Assembly (NCBI GenBank): GCA_964552395.1 | Contig: CAZKGM010000006.1 | Location: 69,746-133,745, forward strand | From: JAJDNH01 sp964552395 | GTDB taxonomy: Bacteria > Acidobacteriota > Thermoanaerobaculia > Thermoanaerobaculales > Sulfomarinibacteraceae | DNA: 64,000 nt | Reading direction: 5' to 3' | Shown here: positions 17,229 to 25,080 of the stretch, one piece after another | How the letters are laid out: each line of letters starts with the position of its first letter | How positions within the stretch are numbered: the first letter of the stretch is position 1 | Notes under the pieces: generated by a model | Seen by the model: the letters and a program-made list of their open reading frames with translations, nothing else | What the model was told of the DNA's origin: nothing | Databases searched by the model: none | Translations under genes and position numbers: made by a program

Positions 17229-17244
17229 TGGCACGGCCTGTGCG
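17229..17244 (+). promoter_or_regulatory. sigma-54 promoter (plus strand)
   Basis: TGGCACGGCCTGTGCG. The -24 block TGGCACG is a full consensus match, and GG and GC are 10 bases apart. The -12 block is GTGC instead of TTGC. The start point would be about 17255, about 40 bp before the small ORF at 17295 and about 210 bp before the iron-sulfur gene. Confidence 0.68.
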
Positions 17245-17294
17245 AATGGAGCAACACGGGGAAGGTCCGTAATGCTCGTCGCTGGGAGGACGTC

Positions 17295-17468
17295 ATGACC
17301 AACAAGCCTGAAGCAACAGGGCGGATTGAGCCCGGTCCTCGCTGCCTGTTCCTTCCAGTCGGGCCAGGTGTCGCAACGGCCACTGGTACCCGATCGTGGG
17401 CCCGCGACGCCGCGGAGAGAGGGATCACAGGCACACCCTGGGAGGCAGGCCGAGGAACACTGAGATGA
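17295..17468 (+). CDS. Small protein of 57 aa, coupled to Fe-S gene
   Basis: ATG 17295 follows GGGAGGA by 4 nt, a strong ribosome binding site. The frame runs 57 codons (starts MTNKPEATGRIEPGPR, ends WEAGRGTLR), and its TGA overlaps the ATG of the next gene (ATGA at 17465). I do not recognise a family. It has one Cys (C17), no membrane segment and a Gly/Arg-rich tail. It could be a true small subunit or a leader peptide that couples translation of the iron-sulfur protein. It lies directly downstream of the sigma-54 promoter, which supports its being transcribed as the first gene of the operon. Confidence 0.55.
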   Translation: MTNKPEATGRIEPGPRCLFLPVGPGVATATGTRSWARDAAERGITGTPWEAGRGTLR

Positions 17469-18379
17469 GCACCAGCAGGAGGAGGTTCCTACAGCTCGCG
17501 ACCACGGTGGCCGGCGCCTCGACCTTGCCGACCTCGGTTCACGCGTGGGAATCTCGTGCCCCGGACAACCCGTTTGCATGCCTCGTCGACCTCACACGGT
17601 GCATCGGCTGCCGCAAGTGCGAGGAGGCGTGCAACCGGGTCAACCACCTCCCCGGGCCAACTCAGTCCTTCGATGACCTCCGTGTCTTCGAGGCCGAACG
17701 GCGTCCTAATACGACCGCCTACACGGTGGTGAACCGCTACACGGCCAGTGCCCTCAGCGCCGGCCGCCGGCCGCAGGCGACCTACGTGAAGATCCAGTGC
17801 ATGCACTGCCAGGATCCCGCCTGTGCTTCGGCATGTCCGACCGGCGCGATGTCCAAGCAGGCAAACGGTGCGGTGACGTACGACGTGGACCGGTGCATCG
17901 GATGCCGCTACTGCCTGATAGCGTGCCCGTTCCAGATCCCGGCGTACGAGTACGAGCGTGCGCTGGCTCCACGCGTGCGCAAGTGCACCTTCTGCTTCGA
18001 ACGTCTGGACGAGGGAAAGCTGCCGGCCTGCGCCGCGGCCTGCCCCACCGACGCCATTGTCTTTGGCCGTCGCCGGGCTCTTCTGGCCGAGGCCAGGCGC
18101 CGGATCCGGGAGCGGCCGGCTCGCTACGTGAACCACGTCTACGGAGAGCATGAGGTGGGCGGAACCTGCTGGCTCTACCTCTCCGGAGCTCCTTTTCCCC
18201 AGCTGGCCTTCCCGGACCTGCCATTGCAGGCAACCCCCGGAACCACCGAATCGATTCAGCATGCCCTGTTCCACAACCTGTGGTCACCGGCTGCCTTGTT
18301 CGCCCTCTTGGCGGCCGTCATGGCCGTGACTCGGCGGACCGGCGACGAGCGCTCCGACACCGAGGGGAGTGCGCCGTGA
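17465..18379 (+). CDS. Tat-exported 4Fe-4S electron-transfer protein (HybA/HmcB-like)
   Basis: 304 aa protein carrying electrons between a membrane quinol site and a periplasmic partner. The N-terminus STSRRRFLQLATT is a twin-arginine signal, so it folds with its clusters and is exported. Four ferredoxin-type Cys sets follow: CIGCRKCEEAC near 42, CMHCQDPACASACP, CIGCRYCLIACP and CTFCFERLDEGKLPACAAACP, predicting four [4Fe-4S] clusters. A hydrophobic C-terminal helix (about 275-293) anchors it. The stop overlaps the NrfD/HybB gene start. The combination with the next two genes is a quinol-to-multiheme-cytochrome module. ATG 17465 was chosen because the signal peptide begins there. Confidence 0.9.
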   Translation: MSTSRRRFLQLATTVAGASTLPTSVHAWESRAPDNPFACLVDLTRCIGCRKCEEACNRVNHLPGPTQSFDDLRVFEAERRPNTTAYTVVNRYTASALSAGRRPQATYVKIQCMHCQDPACASACPTGAMSKQANGAVTYDVDRCIGCRYCLIACPFQIPAYEYERALAPRVRKCTFCFERLDEGKLPACAAACPTDAIVFGRRRALLAEARRRIRERPARYVNHVYGEHEVGGTCWLYLSGAPFPQLAFPDLPLQATPGTTESIQHALFHNLWSPAALFALLAAVMAVTRRTGDERSDTEGSAP

Positions 18380-19536
18380 CCGCGGAGCCGAGGCCGGTAG
18401 ACCGTCGTTTCTGGACACCAGGTGTGTGGGTCCTAACGGCTCTCGTGAGCGCCGCGGCAGTGACTCTGATCATCCGGTTCGGTTTCGGCCTCGGCACGGT
18501 CACAAACCTCGACAACGCCCATCCGTGGGGAATCTGGATCGGAGTCGACGTGGCCGCCGGGGTCGCCCTGGCGGCTGGCGGGTTTACGACCGCCTTCCTG
18601 GGCCACATCCTGGGTCGTCGTCACTACCAGCCGGTGACCCGCCCCGCCCTGCTCACCGCGGCTCTGGGGTACACGATGGTTGCCTTTGCCGTCTTCGTCG
18701 ACCTCGGCCGCTCCTGGGCAATCTGGAAGTTCCTGGTCTTTCAGAACCACCGGTCGGTGCTGTTCGAGGTCGGCATCTGCGTCATGACCTACCTGCTGGT
18801 TCTGTGGATCGAGCTGGTACCGGCGGTTGCCAGACGCCTGGGCAGACGGGTCAGGCTCCTCGGCTGGCTCGATCTGGGCGTCCGCAAGACGATGGGGGTG
18901 TTTATCATCCTCGGCGTCGTGCTGTCGTGCTGCCACCAGTCCAGCCTGGGCTCGCTCATGGTCATCGCTCCAACCAAGCTCCATCCGTTGTGGTACACGC
19001 CCTGGCTTCCACTGCACTTCCTCCTCTCGGCCATCGCGGTCGGATTCCCAATGGTCATTGTCGAGACCGGGCTCGCGACGCGCTCCCTTCGGCTTGACTC
19101 GGAGATGCCCGTGCTGGTTCCCATGTCCCGACTCGCAGCAGCCGCCTTGGGCGTGGCGCTCGCGGTCAGGCTGGGCGACTTTGTCGCCAGAAGGTCCTAC
19201 CTCTTCATCGATGGCTCTGGCGCCTCCATCTCCCTACTGGTCGAGCTCGCCCTCGGAGGGGTATTGCCCTTGATCCTGCTGGTGATCCCGGCGGTACGGC
19301 GTTCCCGCGGTGGGCTTTTCCTTGCTGCGGCTCTGGTGGTGCTGGGGGTGCTCATGAACCGTGTCAACGTCTTCGCGGTCGCGCTCCGCCCACCGTTTGC
19401 CGAGCACGCGTACGTTCCCGCCGTCGGGGAGCTGATCATCACCGCCGGGAGCGTTGCCGCCCTTCTGTTGCTCTACCGTGCGGCGGTGACCTACCTCCCG
19501 ATTCTCTCCGCCCGCAAGCTCGAAGAGGTGCACTGA
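18376..19536 (+). CDS. NrfD/HybB-type membrane quinol subunit
   Basis: 386 aa integral membrane protein with about ten transmembrane helices, of the NrfD/PsrC/HybB family that exchanges electrons between quinones and a periplasmic 4Fe-4S subunit. Visible features include NAHPWGIWIGVDVAAGVAL near the N-terminus, LDLGVRKTMGVFIILG, CCHQSSLGSL and NRVNVFAVAL. These resemble HybB of hydrogenase-2 and HmcC-type proteins. GTG 18376 overlaps the upstream stop (GTGA), and its own stop overlaps the cytochrome ATG, so all three are tightly coupled. Direction of electron flow is not readable. Confidence 0.88.
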   Translation: MTAEPRPVDRRFWTPGVWVLTALVSAAAVTLIIRFGFGLGTVTNLDNAHPWGIWIGVDVAAGVALAAGGFTTAFLGHILGRRHYQPVTRPALLTAALGYTMVAFAVFVDLGRSWAIWKFLVFQNHRSVLFEVGICVMTYLLVLWIELVPAVARRLGRRVRLLGWLDLGVRKTMGVFIILGVVLSCCHQSSLGSLMVIAPTKLHPLWYTPWLPLHFLLSAIAVGFPMVIVETGLATRSLRLDSEMPVLVPMSRLAAAALGVALAVRLGDFVARRSYLFIDGSGASISLLVELALGGVLPLILLVIPAVRRSRGGLFLAAALVVLGVLMNRVNVFAVALRPPFAEHAYVPAVGELIITAGSVAALLLLYRAAVTYLPILSARKLEEVH

Positions 19537-21830
19537 TGCCCCCCGTTCGCCGACCATCCGCCTGGCGGCGCAGTGCTTCGCCAGTTATCGGCACCGCACT
19601 ACTGGCGGTTCTGTGTCTCGCCCAGGGGAGCGGTCCGGCCCCGGCAAGGGATGATGCTCCTCGTTCCCCAGAGCAGGCACAGAAGTCGCGAGCCGACAGG
19701 CACCCGAGACCGGACGGCTGGGTTGCCGTCGACTCCGCACGAGCGCTCGAGGCCGGGGGGAAGCAGAAGCAAGAGGTGCTCGAGGTACGATACGAGGACT
19801 CGGTCCTTCGGCAACAGAGGTTGCGCCAGCTGGGGCCATCCACGGCCGACATCGAGCACGGCTGTGTGCTGCTGGCCAGCCCACTGGCCAACGCCTTCGA
19901 GGATCTCTACGGCCCGGTCCGGTTCATGCACGCGAAGCACGCCGCCTCACTGATGGGAAACTGCGCCCTCTGCCACCACGCGAGGCCCTCCGACCCGCAG
20001 CGGAAGGAAACCGTCGCATGCCGAGCCTGCCATCGTGCCGTCGCCGATCCTGACCGCCCCGGATGCGTGAGCCTCAAGGCTGCATATCATCTCAGCTGCG
20101 TTGGTTGCCACCGTGATAGGCACAAGGGACCGACCCATTGCGGTGGATGTCACCGCAGGCACGTCCCCGATCACCAGACTCTGGTGAGGCTCCCGCCCGA
20201 TCCAACACCCGAGCAGGTGACCCTGGAGTGCTTGCGCTGCCACCCCGAGGTCGGAGAAGACGTGCTCCACAGCGCTCACTGGCTGTGGCGCGGCCCTTCC
20301 CCCTACACGGTTGGTCGTTGTCAGGAGATTCTGTGCGGCAAGGCCACCAACGCCATCAACAACTTCTGTCTCGGGGTGCCGAGCAACTGGCCCCGCTGCA
20401 CGTCCTGTCACGCGGGTTACGGGTGGAGGAACGCTACCTTCGATTTCAAGGACCCGTCGCACATCGACTGCCTCGTGTGTCATGACACGACCGGCAGCTA
20501 CTTCAAGCCTCCAACGGCGGCCGGGTTTCCGGCGCCAGAGGTCGACCTCGTCTACGTCGCGACCCACGTCGGCGCCACCTCACGGTCGACCTGCGGTGAG
20601 TGTCACTTCTCCGGAGGAGGAGGGGACGCGGTCAAGCACGCAGAGATGTGCAGTGCGCTCCGCTATCCCGACCGCACATGCGATATCCACATGGGTGGCT
20701 ACGACTTCTCGTGTACCGACTGCCACCAGACCCGCAGCCACAAGATCTATGGACGCAGCTCATCGGCACCGGTTGCAGAAGGGTCGCTGCTGTGCGAGGA
20801 CTGCCACACCTCCCGTCCGCACTATGGCGACACCCTGCTCGATTATCACCTCAACGAGCACTGCCAAACGGTCGCATGCAATACCTGTCACTCACCCCTT
20901 TACTCCAAGTGCCGCCCAACCAGGATCTGGTGGGACTGGTCCGTCGCCGGCGACAAGGAGAGGGCGCCACGGCCGGATCACCTCGGAATGCCGACCTACA
21001 ACTGGTTGAAGGGCGAGTTCCGCTGGACCAGCACGGCCAAGCCAGAGTACGCCTGGTACAACGGGTACACCCGACGGGTGCTCGCCGGTGATGTCGTGAC
21101 TCTGGATGGAACGGTGGTGAACCCGCACTGGCCGATCTCCAAGAAGATGCGCGGCCGGTACATCCACATCATCGAGCCCGTCGGCGACAGGGCCGATCCC
21201 TCGTCCCGCATCACCCCGTTCAAGATCATGAGGGGTGTGCAGCCTGCGGATGCCCATCATCCCACTCTCCTGATACCGCATCTGTTCCCCTCTGGTCCCG
21301 GCGATACCACCGCCTACTGGAAGCTGCTCGACTGGAAACGTGCCCTTGTTGCAGGGATGGAAGCGGCGTCCCTGCCCTACAGCGGCGAGTACGAATGGGT
21401 GCGCACGGCCATGTACTGGCGCATCGAACATGAGGTCATGCCCAAGGAGCTGGCCCTGTCCTGCGCGCACTGCCACCCCGCTCTCAATGGCCCCCAGACC
21501 TGCGATCGCTGCCACCGTTCGAAACCCGGTGTCGACTTTGCCAGGCTGGCACGGACAGGCATCAGCTTCGCCGCCCTGAGCCGTCGGGGTTACGACGTCG
21601 AGGAGCTGGTCGGAATCACAGACTACCTCGGCTTCAGGAAACTGGGGTACCCGGGAGATCCGATCCTCCACGGAGGGCGTTTCAATAAGCTCCCCTTCGG
21701 CCCGAGGCCAACGTGGCTCGCGCCAGGATCGCGCACGGTTCCGCCACCGGAGCGCAGTCAGATTGGCGCCGGCTCGTCCCTGCGCCTGCTAGCCGTCCCC
21801 GATCCGGGGAGTGCCGGGAGCGACCGGTGA
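19536..21830 (+). CDS. 13-heme c-type cytochrome, octaheme tetrathionate reductase-like core
   Basis: 764 aa with a signal anchor (about 10-30) and 13 CxxCH heme sites. The first four (CALCH, CRACH, CVGCH, CGGCH) sit in a compact class-III cytochrome-like domain, about residues 140-210. The next eight (CLRCH to CAHCH) form a core that strongly recalls octaheme tetrathionate reductase-type cytochromes, including NNFCLGVPSNWPRCTSCH, GYGWRNATFDF, DCLVCHDTTG and CGECHFSGGGGDAVKH. A last CDRCH follows. It is probably the periplasmic acceptor or terminal reductase for the 4Fe-4S/NrfD pair. The substrate (tetrathionate, nitrite or another N/S compound) is an inference only. Confidence 0.86.
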   Translation: MPPVRRPSAWRRSASPVIGTALLAVLCLAQGSGPAPARDDAPRSPEQAQKSRADRHPRPDGWVAVDSARALEAGGKQKQEVLEVRYEDSVLRQQRLRQLGPSTADIEHGCVLLASPLANAFEDLYGPVRFMHAKHAASLMGNCALCHHARPSDPQRKETVACRACHRAVADPDRPGCVSLKAAYHLSCVGCHRDRHKGPTHCGGCHRRHVPDHQTLVRLPPDPTPEQVTLECLRCHPEVGEDVLHSAHWLWRGPSPYTVGRCQEILCGKATNAINNFCLGVPSNWPRCTSCHAGYGWRNATFDFKDPSHIDCLVCHDTTGSYFKPPTAAGFPAPEVDLVYVATHVGATSRSTCGECHFSGGGGDAVKHAEMCSALRYPDRTCDIHMGGYDFSCTDCHQTRSHKIYGRSSSAPVAEGSLLCEDCHTSRPHYGDTLLDYHLNEHCQTVACNTCHSPLYSKCRPTRIWWDWSVAGDKERAPRPDHLGMPTYNWLKGEFRWTSTAKPEYAWYNGYTRRVLAGDVVTLDGTVVNPHWPISKKMRGRYIHIIEPVGDRADPSSRITPFKIMRGVQPADAHHPTLLIPHLFPSGPGDTTAYWKLLDWKRALVAGMEAASLPYSGEYEWVRTAMYWRIEHEVMPKELALSCAHCHPALNGPQTCDRCHRSKPGVDFARLARTGISFAALSRRGYDVEELVGITDYLGFRKLGYPGDPILHGGRFNKLPFGPRPTWLAPGSRTVPPPERSQIGAGSSLRLLAVPDPGSAGSDR

Positions 21831-21917
21831 CGTTCTCATGTCCGATCCTGGTACATGCGGGCCCGAGAGGTCCGACGTTCTTGCCACTTGTGGCTCGGCA
21901 ACTGAAAGGAGGATGCC

Positions 21918-22385
21918 GTGCAACAGACAGGACTCCGGGGACACACGTTGTTCCAGATGCTGCAACCGCAACAGGTGGCCGCCATCAGCGATGCCGCCGA
22001 GGAGGTGGTCCTCGAGGCCGGCAGCCCCGTGTACCGCCACGGCGACCGCGCCGACTTCTTCTACGTCGTGCGCGAGGGAGCAGTCGCCCTGCGTGGCGAA
22101 CGGGCGGATGGCCTTGGGCTGCACGTGGATGAGGTGGGACCCGGCGAGATCTTCGGCGCCTGCATCTGCTTCGGCCGCGACAGCTACACCTTGAGCGCGC
22201 GATGTGAGGCGCGGACCAGGCTGCTCCGCATCCGCGCGGACGCGCTCAAGAGTCTTCTGGACGCCGATCCTCGCCTCGGCTACACCGTCCAGGGGTATAT
22301 CTCGGGGGTCTACTTTCGGCGGTACATCGAAACGGTAACCAAGCTCCAGGCGGTGGTGCACTCTCTGCCGCTGACGAGCGCCTGA
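21918..22385 (+). CDS. Cyclic-nucleotide-binding domain protein without HTH
   Basis: 155 aa, a single CAP_ED fold with no DNA-binding domain. The N-terminus LFQMLQPQQVAAISDAAEE and the cassette GEIFGACICFGRDSYTLSARCEA are seen. The usual Arg-Ser of the cAMP pocket is not present, and cysteines (C145 region aside, C at ACICF and RCEA) replace expected residues, so the ligand is unclear. GTG 21918 is preceded by GAAAGGAGG, a near-perfect ribosome binding site. It sits between the cytochrome and the OYE-type oxidoreductase in the sigma-54 operon and may gate one of them as a sensor subunit. Confidence 0.75.
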   Translation: MQQTGLRGHTLFQMLQPQQVAAISDAAEEVVLEAGSPVYRHGDRADFFYVVREGAVALRGERADGLGLHVDEVGPGEIFGACICFGRDSYTLSARCEARTRLLRIRADALKSLLDADPRLGYTVQGYISGVYFRRYIETVTKLQAVVHSLPLTSA

Positions 22386-22415
22386 AGACGACAGCCAGCA
22401 GCTGTTCGCCGTGCC

Positions 22416-24392
22416 ATGAACGATCGCGTTTTCACACCGCTCTCGCTGGGCCCCGTCCGGGTCCCGAACCGCCTTGCCCTCGCGCCGGTTAAGACCGCGC
22501 TCGGCAGCCTGGACGGTGCGGTCACTGCCGAGCTCCTCGCTTACTACCAGCGTCGCGCGCTGGGTGGTGCCGGCCTCGTGATCGTGGAGCCGATGTACGT
22601 TGACCCACGCGGACGGGAGCATCCGCGCCAGCTGGGCGCGGACCGCGACCAGCTGATCACCGGGATGCGCGCCCTGGTAGGGGTCGTGCGCCGCCACGGC
22701 GCCGTGGCGTTCGCGCATCTCAACCATGCCGGCCGGGCAGCTAACCCCAAGGCCGTCGGCGGTCCTATCGAGGCTCCATCCGCCGTCGCCTGCCGGAGTA
22801 CCGGCGCCACTCCGGAAGCGATGACCGAGGCGAGAATCAACGCAGTCCTCGCGAGATGCCGGCGAGCCGCGGAGCGGGCGTGCGCAGCGGGTTTCGACGG
22901 CATCGAGCTGCAGCTCGGCCTCGGCTACCTCCCGGCGCAGTTTCTCTCCCCCCTCACCAACCGGCGCAACGACTCCTGGGGGCGCGACCGCTGGCGTTTT
23001 GCACGGGAGGTCGTTGCTGCTGTGCGAGGAGCCACCGGGGAAGGGCGCGCTCTGATCATCCGTCTGTCTGCGGACGAGAAGGTCATCGGTGGTCTCCGAC
23101 TGGAGCACTCGATCAATCTGGTGCAACAGCTCGTCGCCTGGGGCGTCGACGGAGTTCACGTCGTGACCGGTTCGGCCTGTGACACCCCACCCTGGTACTA
23201 CCAGCACATGAGCCTACCGGCAGGGGTCAACGAGAGTCTGGCCGCCGAGCTACGGAAGGTGACGACACTGCCGGTCCTGGTGGCCGATCGGCTCGGCGAT
23301 CCCGACCGTATCAGGATGATCCTGGAGGAAGGGCTTGCCGATATCGTCGCGCTGGGCCGGCCGCTCGTGGCGGACCCAGACCTGCCGCAGAAGATGCGCG
23401 ACGGGCGGGAGGCCGAGATTATGAGCTGTGGATCCTGCCTCCAAGGCTGCCTGGCCAGGGTCCGTGCAGGTCGCCCTATCGGGTGTCTCATCAACCCAGA
23501 AGTTGGCCACGAGGCTGATCCAAGCTTGCCGGCGCCGGCTCTGGGCACCCGGTTGGTGGTCGTCGGCGGTGGGCCGGCCGGTCTGCAGGCGGCGTTGTCT
23601 GCTCATCGTCGAGGCTTTGGCGTGACGCTTCTGGAACGGGAAGCCCACCTCGGAGGGCGGTTCAATCTCGCTCACTTGACCCCCGGCAAGGCAAGCATGG
23701 CCCGGCCACTGCGCTCCCTGGTGGCGGCCGTGGAGCGATCCGGCATCGACGTGCGGACCGGCACCGAGGCTACGGCCTCATCGGTCTTGGCGCTCGACCC
23801 GGAACGCGTTATCGTCGCCACGGGCTCGCTGACCAGGGTTCCGGACATTCCCGGCTTGCTGCACCCGGTCACGGCGGAAGACCTCCTCACGGGACGGTGC
23901 ACGGCCGGTCGGTGGGTGCTGGTGGTCGGCGGCGACCTGGTAGGCATCGAGATTGCCGAGTGGCTCGCCTCCGGGCCGCACGTCGTGATGGTGGTCGAGA
24001 TGCTCGACGAGGTGGCCCGTGACATGGAGACCGTGGGTCGTGCGCTGGCCCTGAAGCACCTCGAAGAGGAGGGAGTCGATATCTTCACTAGGACCCGCAT
24101 CGACCGTATGGAAGACGGTGAGGTGTTTGTATGTGACGTAGGAGGCGGCGAGGCACGTTCACTGGGAATATTCGACACCGTAGTCATCGCCACCGGCCGC
24201 CGCGCCCATGACCCGCTCTCCAGCGCTGTGCGCGCAGCCGGAGTCGAGGTCGTCGTCGCCGGCGATGCGGTCATCCCGGGCCAGGTCATCGATGCCACTG
24301 CGTGCGGCCACGCAGCAGCCCTCGGCAGCGTCCCTGCGGCCCGGAGGCCAAGAGCAAGCACACAGAGGCCTAGGCAGATGGTTAAGGGGTAA
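22416..24392 (+). CDS. OYE-type NADH:flavin/iron-sulfur oxidoreductase
   Basis: 658 aa enzyme of the 2,4-dienoyl-CoA reductase/NADH:flavin oxidoreductase family. The N-terminal TIM barrel (about 1-340) binds FMN and has GYLPAQFLSPLTNRR and ALGRPLVADPDLPQK. A 4Fe-4S cluster site C-G-S-C-x3-C-x11-C lies at about 338-357. The C-terminal FAD/NAD domains have VVVGGGPAGLQAAL and VVGGDLVGIE. The segment before GYL reads LQLGLGYL, where many family members have His-x-x-His, so substrate activation may differ. The substrate is unknown. Downstream of the cNMP-binding gene by 30 bp in the sigma-54 operon. Confidence 0.85.
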   Translation: MNDRVFTPLSLGPVRVPNRLALAPVKTALGSLDGAVTAELLAYYQRRALGGAGLVIVEPMYVDPRGREHPRQLGADRDQLITGMRALVGVVRRHGAVAFAHLNHAGRAANPKAVGGPIEAPSAVACRSTGATPEAMTEARINAVLARCRRAAERACAAGFDGIELQLGLGYLPAQFLSPLTNRRNDSWGRDRWRFAREVVAAVRGATGEGRALIIRLSADEKVIGGLRLEHSINLVQQLVAWGVDGVHVVTGSACDTPPWYYQHMSLPAGVNESLAAELRKVTTLPVLVADRLGDPDRIRMILEEGLADIVALGRPLVADPDLPQKMRDGREAEIMSCGSCLQGCLARVRAGRPIGCLINPEVGHEADPSLPAPALGTRLVVVGGGPAGLQAALSAHRRGFGVTLLEREAHLGGRFNLAHLTPGKASMARPLRSLVAAVERSGIDVRTGTEATASSVLALDPERVIVATGSLTRVPDIPGLLHPVTAEDLLTGRCTAGRWVLVVGGDLVGIEIAEWLASGPHVVMVVEMLDEVARDMETVGRALALKHLEEEGVDIFTRTRIDRMEDGEVFVCDVGGGEARSLGIFDTVVIATGRRAHDPLSSAVRAAGVEVVVAGDAVIPGQVIDATACGHAAALGSVPAARRPRASTQRPRQMVKG

Positions 24393-24438
24393 GGGGATGC
24401 GATGGTGGTACCTCTCTCCTTCCCGAAAGGAGGGGCCG

Positions 24439-24771
24439 ATGACGGACCGCGAGTTGATCCACGCGTTGCGACGGGGCCACCTCTTGTCGTTGAAACCGGG
24501 GGAACTCCCCGGCCGGCTTGTGGCGGCGCGAGTCATCCGTGCGGACGCCACCTGTGTCACAGGGTGTATCAGGATCTTGGCCGTCGATGACTCGATCGTG
24601 GTGCAGGAGGAGACAGTGGACGGCGGCCTGCTGATCCGCGCCATGCCCTCCCTGCAGCGAGCTCAGATCTTCGTCGACCGGCGTCTCGACTCGTACGCAC
24701 CACTCTGGCACGGGCTGAGCTGCCCCGTCACGGCGTGCCGGTCGTGGCCTCCACAGGCTACGAGCCGTTGA
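24439..24771 (+). CDS. Small hypothetical protein, 110 aa
   Basis: Not recognised. ATG 24439 follows GAAAGGAGGGGCC, a strong ribosome binding site. The core reads MTDRELIHALRRGHLLSLK, then LVAARVIRADATCVTGCIRI with a C-x3-C pair, then ILAVDDSIVVQEETVDGG, suggesting a small beta-rich fold. The last 15 or so residues (after HGLSCPVTACR) lie in DNA that also encodes the start of the methyltransferase remnant in another frame, so the true C-terminus may have been altered by the event that broke that gene. Confidence 0.55.
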   Translation: MTDRELIHALRRGHLLSLKPGELPGRLVAARVIRADATCVTGCIRILAVDDSIVVQEETVDGGLLIRAMPSLQRAQIFVDRRLDSYAPLWHGLSCPVTACRSWPPQATSR

Positions 24772-25076
24772 AAACCGGAGCGCCCAACGCATTCGCCGAC
24801 CCTTTACAGGCTACGAGATACGAGGCGTGGCACGTGGGCCCCGGCAGGCGTGCCGATCGTCTCGAGATAGCCCTGCTAAGAAGGCTGCTGGTGGATGTGC
24901 CCGAGGCGCGCTCGGTTCTCGAGATCGGCGTTGGCAGGGGCCACGTCGACCGGCTCTTCGCCGCCAGAGGGTTCGAGGTCATCGGCATCGATCTCTCGTT
25001 CTGGCGGAAGTGTTTGCCGCGGCGTGTGAGAATGGCTCCTGTGTCCTCGTGGCGACCGTGTCCAACGCCTGCCTGA
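24735..25076 (+). pseudogene. Truncated SAM methyltransferase remnant
   Basis: The frame encodes the N-terminus of a class I methyltransferase: YEAWHVGPGRRADRLEIALLRRLL, then motif I in SVLEIGVGRGHVDRLF and the second strand FEVIGIDLS. Right after the SAM-binding aspartate the sequence becomes unrelated and stops within 25 codons. A whole enzyme would need about 100-150 more residues. No rescuing frame continues the fold. The nearby +1 frame ending SNACLIG does not look like a methyltransferase. Deletion or replacement of the 3' part is the simplest reading. Confidence 0.6.
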
Positions 25077-25080
25077 TAGG

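Noticed and set aside
16841..17272. 143-codon frame in the divergent regulatory region
   Set aside because: Arg/Ser-rich translation without any family look, no ribosome binding site, and it covers the two inverted repeats and the sigma-54 promoter.
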